From: an uncultured Actinomycetes bacterium
GTDB taxonomy: Bacteria; Actinomycetota; Actinomycetes; Nanopelagicales; Nanopelagicaceae
Direction: 5' to 3'
Length of the DNA: 9,213 bases
NCBI GenBank assembly: GCA_903875815.1
Contig: CAIQXR010000247.1
Location: 1-9,213 of the forward strand
In this document: piece by piece, positions 1-7,458 of the stretch
Numbering within the stretch: the first letter of the stretch is position 1
How the letters are laid out: each line of letters starts with the position of its first letter
Notes under the pieces: generated by a model
Database searches by the model: none
What the model was told of the DNA's origin: nothing
What the model saw: only the letters and a program-made list of their open reading frames with translations
Translations under genes and position numbers: made by a program

Positions 1-1
1 A

Positions 2-865
2 GGTGCTGGCGTTGGTCGTGCGATTCTTATAGCAGTTCACCCAACTCGAGTGGATGCAGCAGAAATGGCGCGCGCGTTGGCGGATTCATTGATTGCTGAA
101 GGTTTTGCGCTCTATTCGAATAATCCCTTCCTCGTGCCCGGTAGTGAAATGTATGGCAATACTTCTGCGGTCGAACTTGTTGTAGTCCTAGGCGGTGACG
201 GCACGATTCTGCGTGGCGGAGAGATGGCACGGGGCACGGATGCGCCCATCATCGGAATCAATATGGGCAACGTTGGATTTTTAGCAGAAGTCATACGTCC
301 GACGGTGGAGACTATTGTTCAGGCAATCTCCGAAAAAAATTACAGTATTGAGTCACGATTGCTCCTTGCCTACACAGTCGAGCGCGCAGGCAAGGTAGTC
401 GAGAGTGGGTGGGCCATGAATGAGATCACTCTGGAAAAAAGCCACGCACAGATGGTCGAATTGTTCGTTCAGGTAGATGGCCGGCCGCTCTCACGTTGGG
501 GCTGCGATGGCGTGATTGTTGCAACTCCCACCGGATCTACTGCCTATGCATTTTCCGCAGGTGGCCCAGTGCTCTGGCCAGAGGTCGAAGCCTTAGTTCT
601 ATTGCCACTTGCCGCTCATGCGCTTTTTTCGCGCCCGATGGTCATTGCCCCTACCTCTTCGGTGGTTGTTGACATCGAGTCCGAGAGTGCTGAATTGGCT
701 GCGGACAGCATGCGTAGATTCTCTTTACAAGCGAATGATCGCATCTCCATCTCGCGTGACCCGATTCGCGTCTCCTTGGCTCACATCGATGGAGCTGGCT
801 TCACTGACCGGTTAGTTGCAAAATTCAAGTTACCGATTGAAGGCTGGCGTGGTGAGCGAAAGTAG
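2..865 (+). CDS. nadK: NAD kinase (ATP/polyphosphate-NAD kinase), 5' end cut off by window edge
   Basis: Phosphorylates NAD to NADP in the cytoplasm, the only de novo source of NADP. The reading frame is open from base 2 with no ATG, GTG or TTG before the GTG at 50. The earlier codons (reading GRAILIAVHPTRVD) match the usual first beta strand of the family, so the true start lies just upstream of the window. Visible landmarks: the GGDGT nucleotide-binding/catalytic motif at 191-205; a conserved NE pair in MNEITLEKSH; the second family signature DGVIVATPTGSTAYAFSAGG; and a typical C-terminus ending KLPIEGWRGERK. About 287 residues are visible, near full length for the family. The stop overlaps the start of recN by 14 bases, so the two are probably translationally linked; nadK next to recN is common in bacteria. 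Family assignment is very secure. Confidence 0.96.
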   Translation, partial: GAGVGRAILIAVHPTRVDAAEMARALADSLIAEGFALYSNNPFLVPGSEMYGNTSAVELVVVLGGDGTILRGGEMARGTDAPIIGINMGNVGFLAEVIRPTVETIVQAISEKNYSIESRLLLAYTVERAGKVVESGWAMNEITLEKSHAQMVELFVQVDGRPLSRWGCDGVIVATPTGSTAYAFSAGGPVLWPEVEALVLLPLAAHALFSRPMVIAPTSSVVVDIESESAELAADSMRRFSLQANDRISISRDPIRVSLAHIDGAGFTDRLVAKFKLPIEGWRGERK

Positions 866-2573
866 TTCCCTCACAGAGTTAAGCATTCGATCCCTCGGTG
901 TTATTGAATCGGCGGAGATTGAATTCGCGCCAGGGCTTACCGTCCTCACAGGCGAAACTGGTGCGGGAAAGACGATGGTTCTCACCGCCTTAGGACTAAT
1001 TCTTGGTGCCAAATCAGATGCAGATTTTGTTCGTCACGGCGCTGATCGTTTATCGGTGAGTGCTCGCTTCTCCGTGCCTTCGTCATTGCAGGATATGGCT
1101 ACTGAACTAGGAGCAGAGATTGAGTCAGGGGAGTTGCTTGTTACTCGCCAAGTGACTAATCAAGGCAAGTCAAAGGTATTACTCGGTGGCCTTCCGAGCA
1201 CCGCTACGGCAATCGCAGAATTGGGAAGCGAATTGGTCGAAATTCACGGCCAATCGACATCCGGCCGTATAACTAAACCGGCTGTAGTTCGCGATCTATT
1301 AGATAGTTTCGCCAATAACCAAGAACTGCTTCAGAAATATCAAGAGCGATATCGAGCTTTTATCGAACTTGCACAGCGGATTAAAGAATTGAAGGCAACA
1401 CTCGCAGATCGTGATCGAGAGATCGCTGCGCTTCAAGAATTTGCCAAGGAGTTCGAGAAAGTTTCGCCTCAGGAAAATGAATTGTTTGACGTAGAGAATG
1501 AGATCTCACGACTCAGTTCGGTAGAGACTATTAGTGCAGAGGTGACCTCTGCACTTACCAGCTTGAGCGATGAGGAATTTTCAGCGCTCAACGCCCTTGG
1601 ATCGGCGCGAAAGTCACTTGATTCCCTCCGCGATAAGGATTCAGAACTCGATCTCATTATTGATCGATATCTTGATGCTCAATATGCGGTCCAAGAAAGC
1701 GCATCAGAACTCTCTCGCTATTTAGCATCTCTCGAAGCCAATCCCTCTCGATTTGAATTCCTCCAGCAACGTAAATCCGAGATTACAGCCCTACTTAAGA
1801 AATTTGGTAAAGGTAGCGACCGCAATGAGTCTTATGAGAACCTCCTCGCCGAGGGTGCCGATACTGCTGCCCGGCTCAAGGATCTACAGGGTGGGGATGC
1901 TCGCATCACTGAAATGGAGAATGAGTCTCGTGCGATTTTCGAGCAGGTCAAAGAGTTTGGAATACAGGTTACTCAGAGTCGCCTCAAAGCTTCTGAGAAG
2001 TTGAGTGCATCGATAACTGGAGAACTTTCTGCCCTCTCCATGCCCCATGCAGAAGTTCTCTTTGAAGTGTCGACCGGATCAGTTGATTCCGTTTCTACGT
2101 ACTCAGTATCGGGCGCAGATGAAGTACGTATTCTCTTCCGCTCCCACAGCGCAGGTTCACTCTTGCCGGTCGGAAAGGCGGCGAGTGGCGGCGAACTGTC
2201 TCGAGTGATGTTGGCAATCGAAGTAGTTCTGGCGGGTGCTAAATCAATTGGTACATATATTTTCGACGAAGTCGATGCTGGGGTTGGCGGAAAGGCCGCG
2301 GTGGAGATCGGTCGCCGGTTGGCGCAATTGGCAAAAAAGTCTCAAGTCATCGTGGTCACACACCTAGCTCAAGTAGCGGTGTGGGCTGATACTCATGTGG
2401 TTGTTGCTAAGAGCGAGGATGGCCTTGTTGTAAAGAGCGGACTTCGAGCCGTTTCGGGTGAGGAGCGGACAGTGGAGATTGCGCGTCTACTTTCTGGCCA
2501 AGAGGAGTCAGTCTCGGCCCGCGAACACGCCGCCGAATTGCTCAATATGGTCGCCCAATCGGTGATAAGTTAG
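852..2573 (+). CDS. recN: DNA repair protein RecN (SMC-like ATPase)
   Basis: RecN is an SMC-related ATPase that acts early at DNA double-strand breaks, bringing DNA ends or sister molecules together for recombination. With the chosen start it is 573 residues, normal for RecN. Walker A GETGAGKT is at residues 34-41 and the family motif LVEIHGQ follows the N-terminal head. A Glu/Lys/Leu-rich stretch (about 150-370) fits the two coiled-coil arms. The ABC signature SGGELSR is at 445-451, Walker B IFDEVDAGVGG has Asp472-Glu473, and the H-loop His is 504 in VVTHLAQVA. Start choice: two adjacent GTG codons (849, 852) lie inside the nadK end. GAAGG at 839-843 is 8 bases from GTG 852 and only 5 from GTG 849, so 852 is preferred; a TTG at 816 would extend the frame but has no support. 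pyrG follows after 6 bases. Confidence 0.96.
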   Translation: MSESSSLTELSIRSLGVIESAEIEFAPGLTVLTGETGAGKTMVLTALGLILGAKSDADFVRHGADRLSVSARFSVPSSLQDMATELGAEIESGELLVTRQVTNQGKSKVLLGGLPSTATAIAELGSELVEIHGQSTSGRITKPAVVRDLLDSFANNQELLQKYQERYRAFIELAQRIKELKATLADRDREIAALQEFAKEFEKVSPQENELFDVENEISRLSSVETISAEVTSALTSLSDEEFSALNALGSARKSLDSLRDKDSELDLIIDRYLDAQYAVQESASELSRYLASLEANPSRFEFLQQRKSEITALLKKFGKGSDRNESYENLLAEGADTAARLKDLQGGDARITEMENESRAIFEQVKEFGIQVTQSRLKASEKLSASITGELSALSMPHAEVLFEVSTGSVDSVSTYSVSGADEVRILFRSHSAGSLLPVGKAASGGELSRVMLAIEVVLAGAKSIGTYIFDEVDAGVGGKAAVEIGRRLAQLAKKSQVIVVTHLAQVAVWADTHVVVAKSEDGLVVKSGLRAVSGEERTVEIARLLSGQEESVSAREHAAELLNMVAQSVIS

Positions 2574-2579
2574 CGGTCC

Positions 2580-4214
2580 ATGACCACCTCTCATGTGACC
2601 AAGCATTTATTCGTCACTGGAGGCGTCGCCTCCAGCCTAGGTAAAGGGCTCACTGCCTCAAGTCTGGGCCGGCTATTAACGGCGCGAGGCGTTCGAGTAA
2701 CTATGCAAAAACTCGATCCCTATCTCAATGTAGACCCAGGAACGATGAACCCCTTCCAGCACGGTGAAGTTTTCGTGACTGATGATGGCGCTGAGACCGA
2801 TCTTGATATCGGGCACTATGAACGATTCTTGAACCGCAATCTCCACGGGTCAGCGAACGTGACCACCGGCCAGGTCTATTCCAATGTCATTGCCAAGGAG
2901 CGCCGGGGAGAATATTTAGGTGACACAGTTCAGGTGATTCCACACATCACCAATGAAATTAAGGAACGAATTCGTTCCATGGCGGGACCAGATATTGATT
3001 TAGTCATTACTGAAGTCGGTGGAACGGTCGGCGATATTGAATCGCAACCTTTCCTAGAAGCAGCTCGACAGATTCGCCAGGATGTTGGCCGAGAAAATGT
3101 TTTCTATCTCCACGTCTCACTTGTTCCCTACATCGGGCCGTCCGGAGAACTAAAGACCAAGCCGACTCAGCACTCGATCGCTGCGCTTCGTTCCATCGGT
3201 ATTGCTCCAGACGCAGTGGTTATTCGCTCTGATCGTGAGATTCCTGAAGGAATTAAGCGCAAGATCTCATCAATGTGTGATGTTGATTTGGAAGCTGTTG
3301 TGGCTGCGGTTGACGCACCGTCTATTTATGACATCCCTAAAGTACTTCACGCTGAAGGGTTGGATGGATATGTCATGCGCCGCCTCTCGTTACCTGGGGG
3401 AGATGTCGTCTGGGGAGATTGGGAAGAGCTCCTAGAAAAGGTGCATCACCCAAAGCATCAGATTTCCGTTGCCTTAGTCGGTAAATATGTTGATTTGCCG
3501 GATGCCTACCTTTCGGTCACCGAGGCGCTTCGCGCTGGAGGCTTTGGAAATAACGCCAAAGTAAATATCAAATGGGTACCTTCTGACCTCTGCGAGAGCC
3601 CTTCTGGCGCCGCCGAGCAATTGGGTGATGTGGATGCAATATGCGTACCTGGCGGATTCGGCGTTCGAGGTATCGAGGGCAAGTTAGGTGCATTGACTTT
3701 CGCTCGAGAAAACAAAATTCCTACTCTCGGTCTCTGTCTTGGACTGCAATGCATGGTTATTGAAGCAGCTCGGAATATGGCAGGAATTGCTGGAGCGAGT
3801 TCTGCTGAATTTGATCCGGAGACCGCTCATCCAGTTATATCCACGATGGCCGATCAAGAAGGCTTTGTTTCCGGTGAAGGTGATCTCGGCGGAACGATGC
3901 GTCTCGGGCTTTACTTGGCTCATCTAGCCAAGGGCTCAATTGTCGCTGAGGTATACGGTGCGAGTGAGATCTCTGAACGTCACCGCCATCGATATGAAGT
4001 AAATAATAAATATCGGGAAGCCATCGCGGCAGCTGGACTTCAGTTCTCTGGGTTATCACCCGACGGACACTTGGTGGAATATGTCGAGTTACCACGTGAA
4101 GCGCATCCCTACTATGTAGGGACGCAGGCGCACCCGGAACTTCGGTCACGTCCTACCGATCCGCATCCTTTATTCCTGGGTCTCATATCGGCTGCAATCG
4201 CTCGCAAGGGTTAA
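2580..4214 (+). CDS. pyrG: CTP synthase (glutamine-hydrolysing)
   Basis: Makes CTP from UTP, ATP and glutamine, the last step of pyrimidine nucleotide synthesis. At 544 residues it is full length. The N-terminal amidoligase domain has the P-loop [11 protein letters not shown] with Lys22, then the highly conserved block [20 protein letters not shown] and the UTP/CTP-site region with [12 protein letters not shown]. The C-terminal class I glutamine amidotransferase domain has the nucleophile Cys386 in GLCLGLQ and the partner residues His518 and Glu520 in AHPE. All catalytic residues expected for the family are present. It starts 6 bases after the recN stop with no Shine-Dalgarno match, so it may depend on translation arriving from recN. 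In Mycobacterium and Streptomyces, from memory, a Nudix hydrolase gene sits between pyrG and xerD; here only 22 bases separate them. Confidence 0.98.
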   Translation: MTTSHVTKHLFVTGGVASSLGKGLTASSLGRLLTARGVRVTMQKLDPYLNVDPGTMNPFQHGEVFVTDDGAETDLDIGHYERFLNRNLHGSANVTTGQVYSNVIAKERRGEYLGDTVQVIPHITNEIKERIRSMAGPDIDLVITEVGGTVGDIESQPFLEAARQIRQDVGRENVFYLHVSLVPYIGPSGELKTKPTQHSIAALRSIGIAPDAVVIRSDREIPEGIKRKISSMCDVDLEAVVAAVDAPSIYDIPKVLHAEGLDGYVMRRLSLPGGDVVWGDWEELLEKVHHPKHQISVALVGKYVDLPDAYLSVTEALRAGGFGNNAKVNIKWVPSDLCESPSGAAEQLGDVDAICVPGGFGVRGIEGKLGALTFARENKIPTLGLCLGLQCMVIEAARNMAGIAGASSAEFDPETAHPVISTMADQEGFVSGEGDLGGTMRLGLYLAHLAKGSIVAEVYGASEISERHRHRYEVNNKYREAIAAAGLQFSGLSPDGHLVEYVELPREAHPYYVGTQAHPELRSRPTDPHPLFLGLISAAIARKG

Positions 4215-4225
4215 TTGTCGTAAAC

Positions 4226-4231
4226 AAGGAG
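4226..4231 (+). promoter_or_regulatory. Ribosome binding site of xerD
   Basis: AAGGAG lies 5 bases before the ATG at 4237, inside the short gap after pyrG. It fixes the xerD start and supports independent initiation on a shared pyrG-xerD transcript. Confidence 0.85.
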
Positions 4232-4236
4232 CGATT

Positions 4237-5142
4237 ATGGAGACTCTCATCGAGAGCGAATTTCGCGACTACCTGACTTACATTTCAGTCGAGCGTGGCC
4301 TTTCGAAGAATACCAGCGCTGCCTACCGACGGGATTTGGATAAGTACGCGCAATACCTTCGTTCAATTAATCGCGGCATTGCGGATGTTTCTTCAGATGA
4401 TCTTGCTAGCTTCTCCGCTCACCTTCGGGCACAAGGTTTGTCTGAGGCATCGATAGCGCGCGCCGTTGTCGGGGTTCGCAATTTCTACCTCTTCTACTCC
4501 AAAGAGAAGAAGATCATCAACCCTGCCAAGGATTTTCACCCGCCTAAAATTCCCAAGCGTTTACCGAAAGCGCTCACGGTAGATGAGATCAATAGTTTGA
4601 TGGAGTCTGCCGAAGTAGATGGCGATCTTCTTTCCCTGCGTGATCGCGCACTTCTGGAAATTCTCTATTCAACAGGTGCGCGTGTTTCGGAGATCATCGA
4701 TCTCACGCTCTCAGATTTGGCCACGATCGAGAACGCGATGACGGTTCGACTGACTGGTAAGGGAAATAAGCAACGTATCGTCCCTATTGGAACGTTCGCC
4801 AAACGCGCCTTGGAACAATATTTGGTGCGATTGCGTCCTACTTTGGTGGGTAAATCTCGCGTGGATGCGCTTTTTCTCAATCAACGAGGCGGAAAACTCA
4901 CCAGACAGAGCGCGTGGCAATTGGTGAGCAATGTTGCCGAACGCTCAAAGATCGGGAAAGAACTTTCTCCACATTCACTTCGACATTCCTTTGCAACCCA
5001 TTTATTAGACGGGGGAGCAGATATTCGAGTGGTGCAAGAGTTGCTTGGTCATTCATCGGTAACGACAACGCAGATTTACACGCTTGTCACCATCGATAAA
5101 CTTCGCGAGAGCTATTCAAGCGCGCACCCGCGTGCACATTAG
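4237..5142 (+). CDS. xerD: Tyrosine recombinase XerD
   Basis: Site-specific recombinase that, with XerC, resolves chromosome dimers at the dif site near the terminus, normally activated by FtsK. It has 301 residues. The N-terminal SAM-like core-binding domain covers about residues 5-90, including SVERGLSKNTSAAYRRDL. The catalytic domain carries the full active site: Arg149 (TGARVSE), Lys175 (GKGNKQR), His246 and Arg249 (HSLRHSFATHLL), His272 (LGHSSVTTTQIY) and the nucleophile Tyr281. The ending HPRA and the VVQELLGHSSVTTTQIYT block are typical of housekeeping Xer proteins. XerD is preferred over XerC from the location after pyrG, as in other Actinobacteria. No integrase-type arm-binding domain, attachment sites or phage genes are nearby, so it is not an element integrase. 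It ends 19 bases from the convergent RHH gene. Confidence 0.93.
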   Translation: METLIESEFRDYLTYISVERGLSKNTSAAYRRDLDKYAQYLRSINRGIADVSSDDLASFSAHLRAQGLSEASIARAVVGVRNFYLFYSKEKKIINPAKDFHPPKIPKRLPKALTVDEINSLMESAEVDGDLLSLRDRALLEILYSTGARVSEIIDLTLSDLATIENAMTVRLTGKGNKQRIVPIGTFAKRALEQYLVRLRPTLVGKSRVDALFLNQRGGKLTRQSAWQLVSNVAERSKIGKELSPHSLRHSFATHLLDGGADIRVVQELLGHSSVTTTQIYTLVTIDKLRESYSSAHPRAH

Positions 5143-5161
5143 TTGCTGAAGAAGGAAAGGC

Positions 5162-5566
5162 TTACCGACCGCGAAGGCGACGAGCGATAATGCTTTGATC
5201 ACCCTTGGTTTCTAGGTCGGCGATGATGATGGCGAGTGATTCGCGAACAATACGACCACGGTCGACGGCTAATCCAAGATCGCCACGAAGTGCGAGTCGA
5301 GCCTGCTCAAGATCATAAAGCTCTTCTGGTGAGAGATAGACCGTGATCTTCTCGTCATGTCGTTCGCGACCACTGGGGGAGCGATCAAAGGTGTTAACGC
5401 GACGGCGGGCAGTAGTGCGAACCGCCTTCTTATTGGTCGCATTTGGGGTAGTTACTGGTGTCGAAATCTCTTCAGCTTCGATCGAGGTTGGTGTAGGAAC
5501 AGCGGCGAGCGTGGTGGTCTGACGGAATAATTCATCAGCACCAGGAAGTGTTACGCGACGACTCAT
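5162..5566 (-). CDS. Small ribbon-helix-helix protein, probable DNA-binding partner of the adjacent ParA
   Basis: 134 residues in three parts. Residues 1-17 (MSRRVTLPGADELFRQT) form a short basic/hydrophobic N-terminal segment. Residues 18-70 are rich in Thr, Pro, Ala and Arg and look disordered. Residues 71-120 hold a likely ribbon-helix-helix fold: beta strand KITVYLS (73-79), helix PEELYDLEQARLALRG, then helix RGRIVRESLAIIIADLE. From memory, similar proteins with the same LPGADELF start and HDEKITVY block occur beside scpA in Streptomyces and other Actinobacteria, but I know of no assigned function. The start ATG overlaps the parA stop (ATGA) and has a strong Shine-Dalgarno, so the two are co-expressed. 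RHH proteins paired with ParA in plasmid type Ib systems bind the centromere and repress their own operon; a similar role is inferred here. The fold is likely; the function is not shown. Confidence 0.85.
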   Translation of the reverse strand: MSRRVTLPGADELFRQTTTLAAVPTPTSIEAEEISTPVTTPNATNKKAVRTTARRRVNTFDRSPSGRERHDEKITVYLSPEELYDLEQARLALRGDLGLAVDRGRIVRESLAIIIADLETKGDQSIIARRLRGR

Positions 5567-6483
5567 TTAGATCCTCCTCGAGAGATTAATTCACGGGCCA
5601 GGCGACGATAGGAGATCGCGCCGGGAGAAGTGCTGGCATAAGTCGTGATCGGCTCACCCTTGACAGTGGATTCAGAGAATCGAACGGTTCGGGAGATGAT
5701 CGTGTCGAGCAATTCCTTAGGGAATTCGTTATAGATCAATTCAAGAACTTCGCGGCTATGCGCGGTTTTGCGGTCAAACATGGTTGCCAAAATTCCGTAG
5801 ACCTCGAGGGAGGGGTTGGTATTTTCGCGAATTTTATCGATCGTTGTCTTGACGAGTCCAAGTCCGAGAACGGCGAAATACTCGCACTCCATTGGAATTA
5901 GTACGCCAGTTGAGGCTGTGAGTGCATTGATAGTCAAAGTGCCAAGCGATGGCGAACAGTCGATCAAAATATCGTCATAGGTATTGAGAAGTGGTGCCAA
6001 GATTTTGCGGAGCTTATGTTCTTTAGCTATCTCAGTAACGAAGGCCGCTTCAGCCGCTGCTAAGTCGGCATGTCCTCGAATGAAATCAAGGCCGGGAACA
6101 TTTGATTTAACGATGAAATCTGCAGGATTGGCAGATGAATCATTGAGGAGGTACCAGATCGAACCGTATTGCTCTTTGATCTGAGCGGGCTTAATACCGA
6201 GACCTGTAGTCATTGATGCTTGTGAATCGAAATCGATCAACAGGACACGTCGCCCTAGTTCGGCGAGGGCTGCACCTAAGTTAATGGTGGTAGTTGTCTT
6301 ACCCACGCCACCTTTTTGGTTAACGACAGAGATAACCTTGGCAGCACCTTCACCAGGGCCTTTTGTTACGTCGGGAAATTCAAGTGCCTTATGTCCGAGC
6401 ACCGCTGAGGTGCTGGAGATATCTTCCCCGCCATTTGTCGACTTAGCGTCTAAGCGAGATACCTGTGAATTCACATTTGCCAT
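5563..6483 (-). CDS. parA: ParA/Soj family chromosome-partition-type ATPase
   Basis: 306 residues of a deviant-Walker ATPase that dimerises on ATP and binds DNA non-specifically, used to position chromosomes or other cargo. A polar N-terminal tail of about 47 residues without an HTH domain precedes the fold. The deviant Walker A is QKGGVGKTTTT with signature Lys57 and P-loop Lys62. Walker A' LLIDFDSQAS has Asp84 and Asp86, and Walker B DDILIDCSPSLG has Asp175. The later block DRKTAHSREVLELIYNEF and the end SPGAISYRRLARELI are typical of Soj-like proteins. Its partner is not a ParB of the HTH type but the RHH protein encoded directly downstream. It lies next to scpAB, not beside gidB/parB, so it is probably a second ParA besides the origin-linked one (inference). 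The start at 6483 has no Shine-Dalgarno but fits a leaderless promoter. Confidence 0.93.
   Translation of the reverse strand: MANVNSQVSRLDAKSTNGGEDISSTSAVLGHKALEFPDVTKGPGEGAAKVISVVNQKGGVGKTTTTINLGAALAELGRRVLLIDFDSQASMTTGLGIKPAQIKEQYGSIWYLLNDSSANPADFIVKSNVPGLDFIRGHADLAAAEAAFVTEIAKEHKLRKILAPLLNTYDDILIDCSPSLGTLTINALTASTGVLIPMECEYFAVLGLGLVKTTIDKIRENTNPSLEVYGILATMFDRKTAHSREVLELIYNEFPKELLDTIISRTVRFSESTVKGEPITTYASTSPGAISYRRLARELISRGGSK
5573..5578 (-). promoter_or_regulatory. Ribosome binding site of the RHH gene
   Basis: On the minus strand AGGAGG sits 6 bases before the ATG at 5566-5564, within the last codons of parA. It is the strongest Shine-Dalgarno match in the window and points to high translation of the small protein relative to ParA. 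Confidence 0.9.
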
Positions 6484-6485
6484 AA

Positions 6486-6500
6486 CGGGAATCTAGCCCG
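6486..6500. promoter_or_regulatory. Candidate operator: inverted repeat CGGG-N7-CCCG over the parA -10
   Basis: Two perfect 4-base arms, CGGG at 6486-6489 and CCCG at 6497-6500, flank the parA -10 hexamer. A dimeric regulator bound here would block parA transcription. The RHH protein from the same operon is the natural candidate, by analogy with autoregulated plasmid parA-RHH operons. Arms this short can arise by chance. Confidence 0.3.
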
Positions 6501-6518
6501 CGCGCGAAAGGTGCGCAA
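6490..6518 (-). promoter_or_regulatory. Probable leaderless promoter of parA-RHH operon
   Basis: Read on the minus strand, TTGCGC (6518-6513) is followed by a 17-base spacer and TAGATT (6495-6490), then 6 bases and the parA ATG. The predicted transcription start is therefore the A of the ATG. No Shine-Dalgarno is present, which agrees with a leaderless message. The -35 match is modest (TTG plus weak); the -10 and its spacing are good. Confidence 0.6.
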
Positions 6519-6534
6519 ACTCCTCTGAATCGAC

Positions 6535-6540
6535 TACTTT
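6535..6540 (+). promoter_or_regulatory. Probable -10 element of a leaderless scpA promoter
   Basis: TACTTT ends exactly 6 bases before the GTG start of scpA at 6547, placing the transcription start at the start codon. There is no Shine-Dalgarno before this GTG. The -35 zone would fall around 6511-6517 (GTGCGCA), overlapping that of the divergent parA promoter; it is a poor -35 match. Confidence 0.55.
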
Positions 6541-6546
6541 GAGCCA

Positions 6547-7458
6547 GTGAGTGAGATCAACCAGGCTATGCCGCAAGCGACGCAAGATGTCGCTGCTGAG
6601 GCTGTAGCCACGGAGGTAACCGGCCCTTCTGCGCCCGGATTCTCCGTTCACTTAGCCAATTTTGAAGGCCCTTTTGACCTACTTCTCCAGCTCATTGCTC
6701 GCCACAAAATGGATGTCACCGAGGTGGCCCTAGGCGCCGTAACCGATGAATTTATCGCCTATATCCGTTCCCTAGAGGGCTCGGAAGAGGGTTGGGATCT
6801 CGACCAGACCACGGAGTTCCTTGTGGTCGCAGCAACCCTCTTGGACCTCAAGGCGGCCAGATTGCTCCCATCCGGCGAGATCGAGGATGAGGGCGACTTG
6901 GCTCTGCTCGAGGCGCGAGACCTTCTCTTCGCCCGCCTTCTTCAATACCGAGCTTTCAAGCAGATCGCGGCGATCTTTGCTGAGCGTATCGGCCGCGAGG
7001 ATAAATCCTTTGCCCGCGTGGTGGCCCTAGAAGGACATTTGACCCAACTTCTGCCCGAAGTCCTCATTGGAGTGGGGCCAGATCGTTTTGCCGCCATCGC
7101 CCAACGAGTTCTATCGCCAAAGACGGTTCCCACCGTAACTATTGAGCATATCCACCGACCATTGGTGAGCGTTACGGAAGAAGCGGTCCGAATTGTGGAG
7201 CACCTTCGACGCTCCCAAAGTTCGACTTTCCGCGGACTCATCAGCGATGCTGATTCGACTTTAGTTGTTGTTGCTAGATTCCTGGCCCTTCTTGAGCTCT
7301 ACCGCGAGGGAGTCCTCCGGTTCGAGCAGGTCATCGCTTTGGGAGAACTGCATATTTCATGGGTAGGCAGCCAAGATGGCGAAATTGAAGTCTCCGATGA
7401 ATTTGATGTCCCACCAGTAGTACCTGAGAACGAGACAATTGAGGGAGAAAATGTCTAA
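6547..7458 (+). CDS. scpA: Segregation and condensation protein A (kleisin subunit of SMC complex)
   Basis: ScpA is the kleisin that bridges the two heads of the SMC dimer and recruits ScpB; the complex organises and helps segregate the chromosome. It has 303 residues. A variable Ala/Thr/Glu-rich tail (1-31) is followed by the SMC-neck-binding N-domain, with the hallmark FEGPFDLLLQLI at 39-50 and LDLKAARLLP after it. A middle region includes the ScpB-contact segment, and a C-terminal winged-helix domain (about 225-285) holds LALLELYREGVLRFEQ and ELHISW. The GTG at 6547 is taken as the start because it lies 6 bases after a -10-like TACTTT; ATG 6568 is an alternative that would only shorten the variable tail. 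The stop overlaps scpB by 8 bases. No smc gene is in the window, as is usual. Confidence 0.94.
   Translation: MSEINQAMPQATQDVAAEAVATEVTGPSAPGFSVHLANFEGPFDLLLQLIARHKMDVTEVALGAVTDEFIAYIRSLEGSEEGWDLDQTTEFLVVAATLLDLKAARLLPSGEIEDEGDLALLEARDLLFARLLQYRAFKQIAAIFAERIGREDKSFARVVALEGHLTQLLPEVLIGVGPDRFAAIAQRVLSPKTVPTVTIEHIHRPLVSVTEEAVRIVEHLRRSQSSTFRGLISDADSTLVVVARFLALLELYREGVLRFEQVIALGELHISWVGSQDGEIEVSDEFDVPPVVPENETIEGENV
7441..7447 (+). promoter_or_regulatory. Ribosome binding site of scpB
   Basis: GAGGGAG ends 3 bases before ATG 7451, inside the end of scpA. The spacing is short, but the match selects ATG 7451 over the upstream in-frame TTG 7439, which has no such site. Confidence 0.7.

Noticed and set aside
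816..851. TTG at 816 or GTG at 849 as the recN start
   Set aside because: TTG 816 would add 12 residues overlapping nadK without a ribosome site. GTG 849 is only 5 bases from GAAGG, while GTG 852 has 8-base spacing.
3835..4149. Minus-strand frame of 104 codons inside pyrG
   Set aside because: Fully covered by the highly conserved glutaminase domain of CTP synthase; a shadow frame.
4237..5142. xerD as the integrase of a mobile element or phage
   Set aside because: Length and motifs are those of housekeeping Xer proteins, and the neighbours are conserved core genes with no attachment sites or phage genes.
5110..5165. Intrinsic terminator between the convergent xerD and RHH genes
   Set aside because: Only a 4-pair GCAC/GTGC stem near the xerD end, with no T-run on either strand.
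7439..7450. TTG at 7439 as the scpB start
   Set aside because: It would place GAGGGAG inside the gene; ATG 7451 directly after that ribosome site gives the normal ScpB N-terminus.
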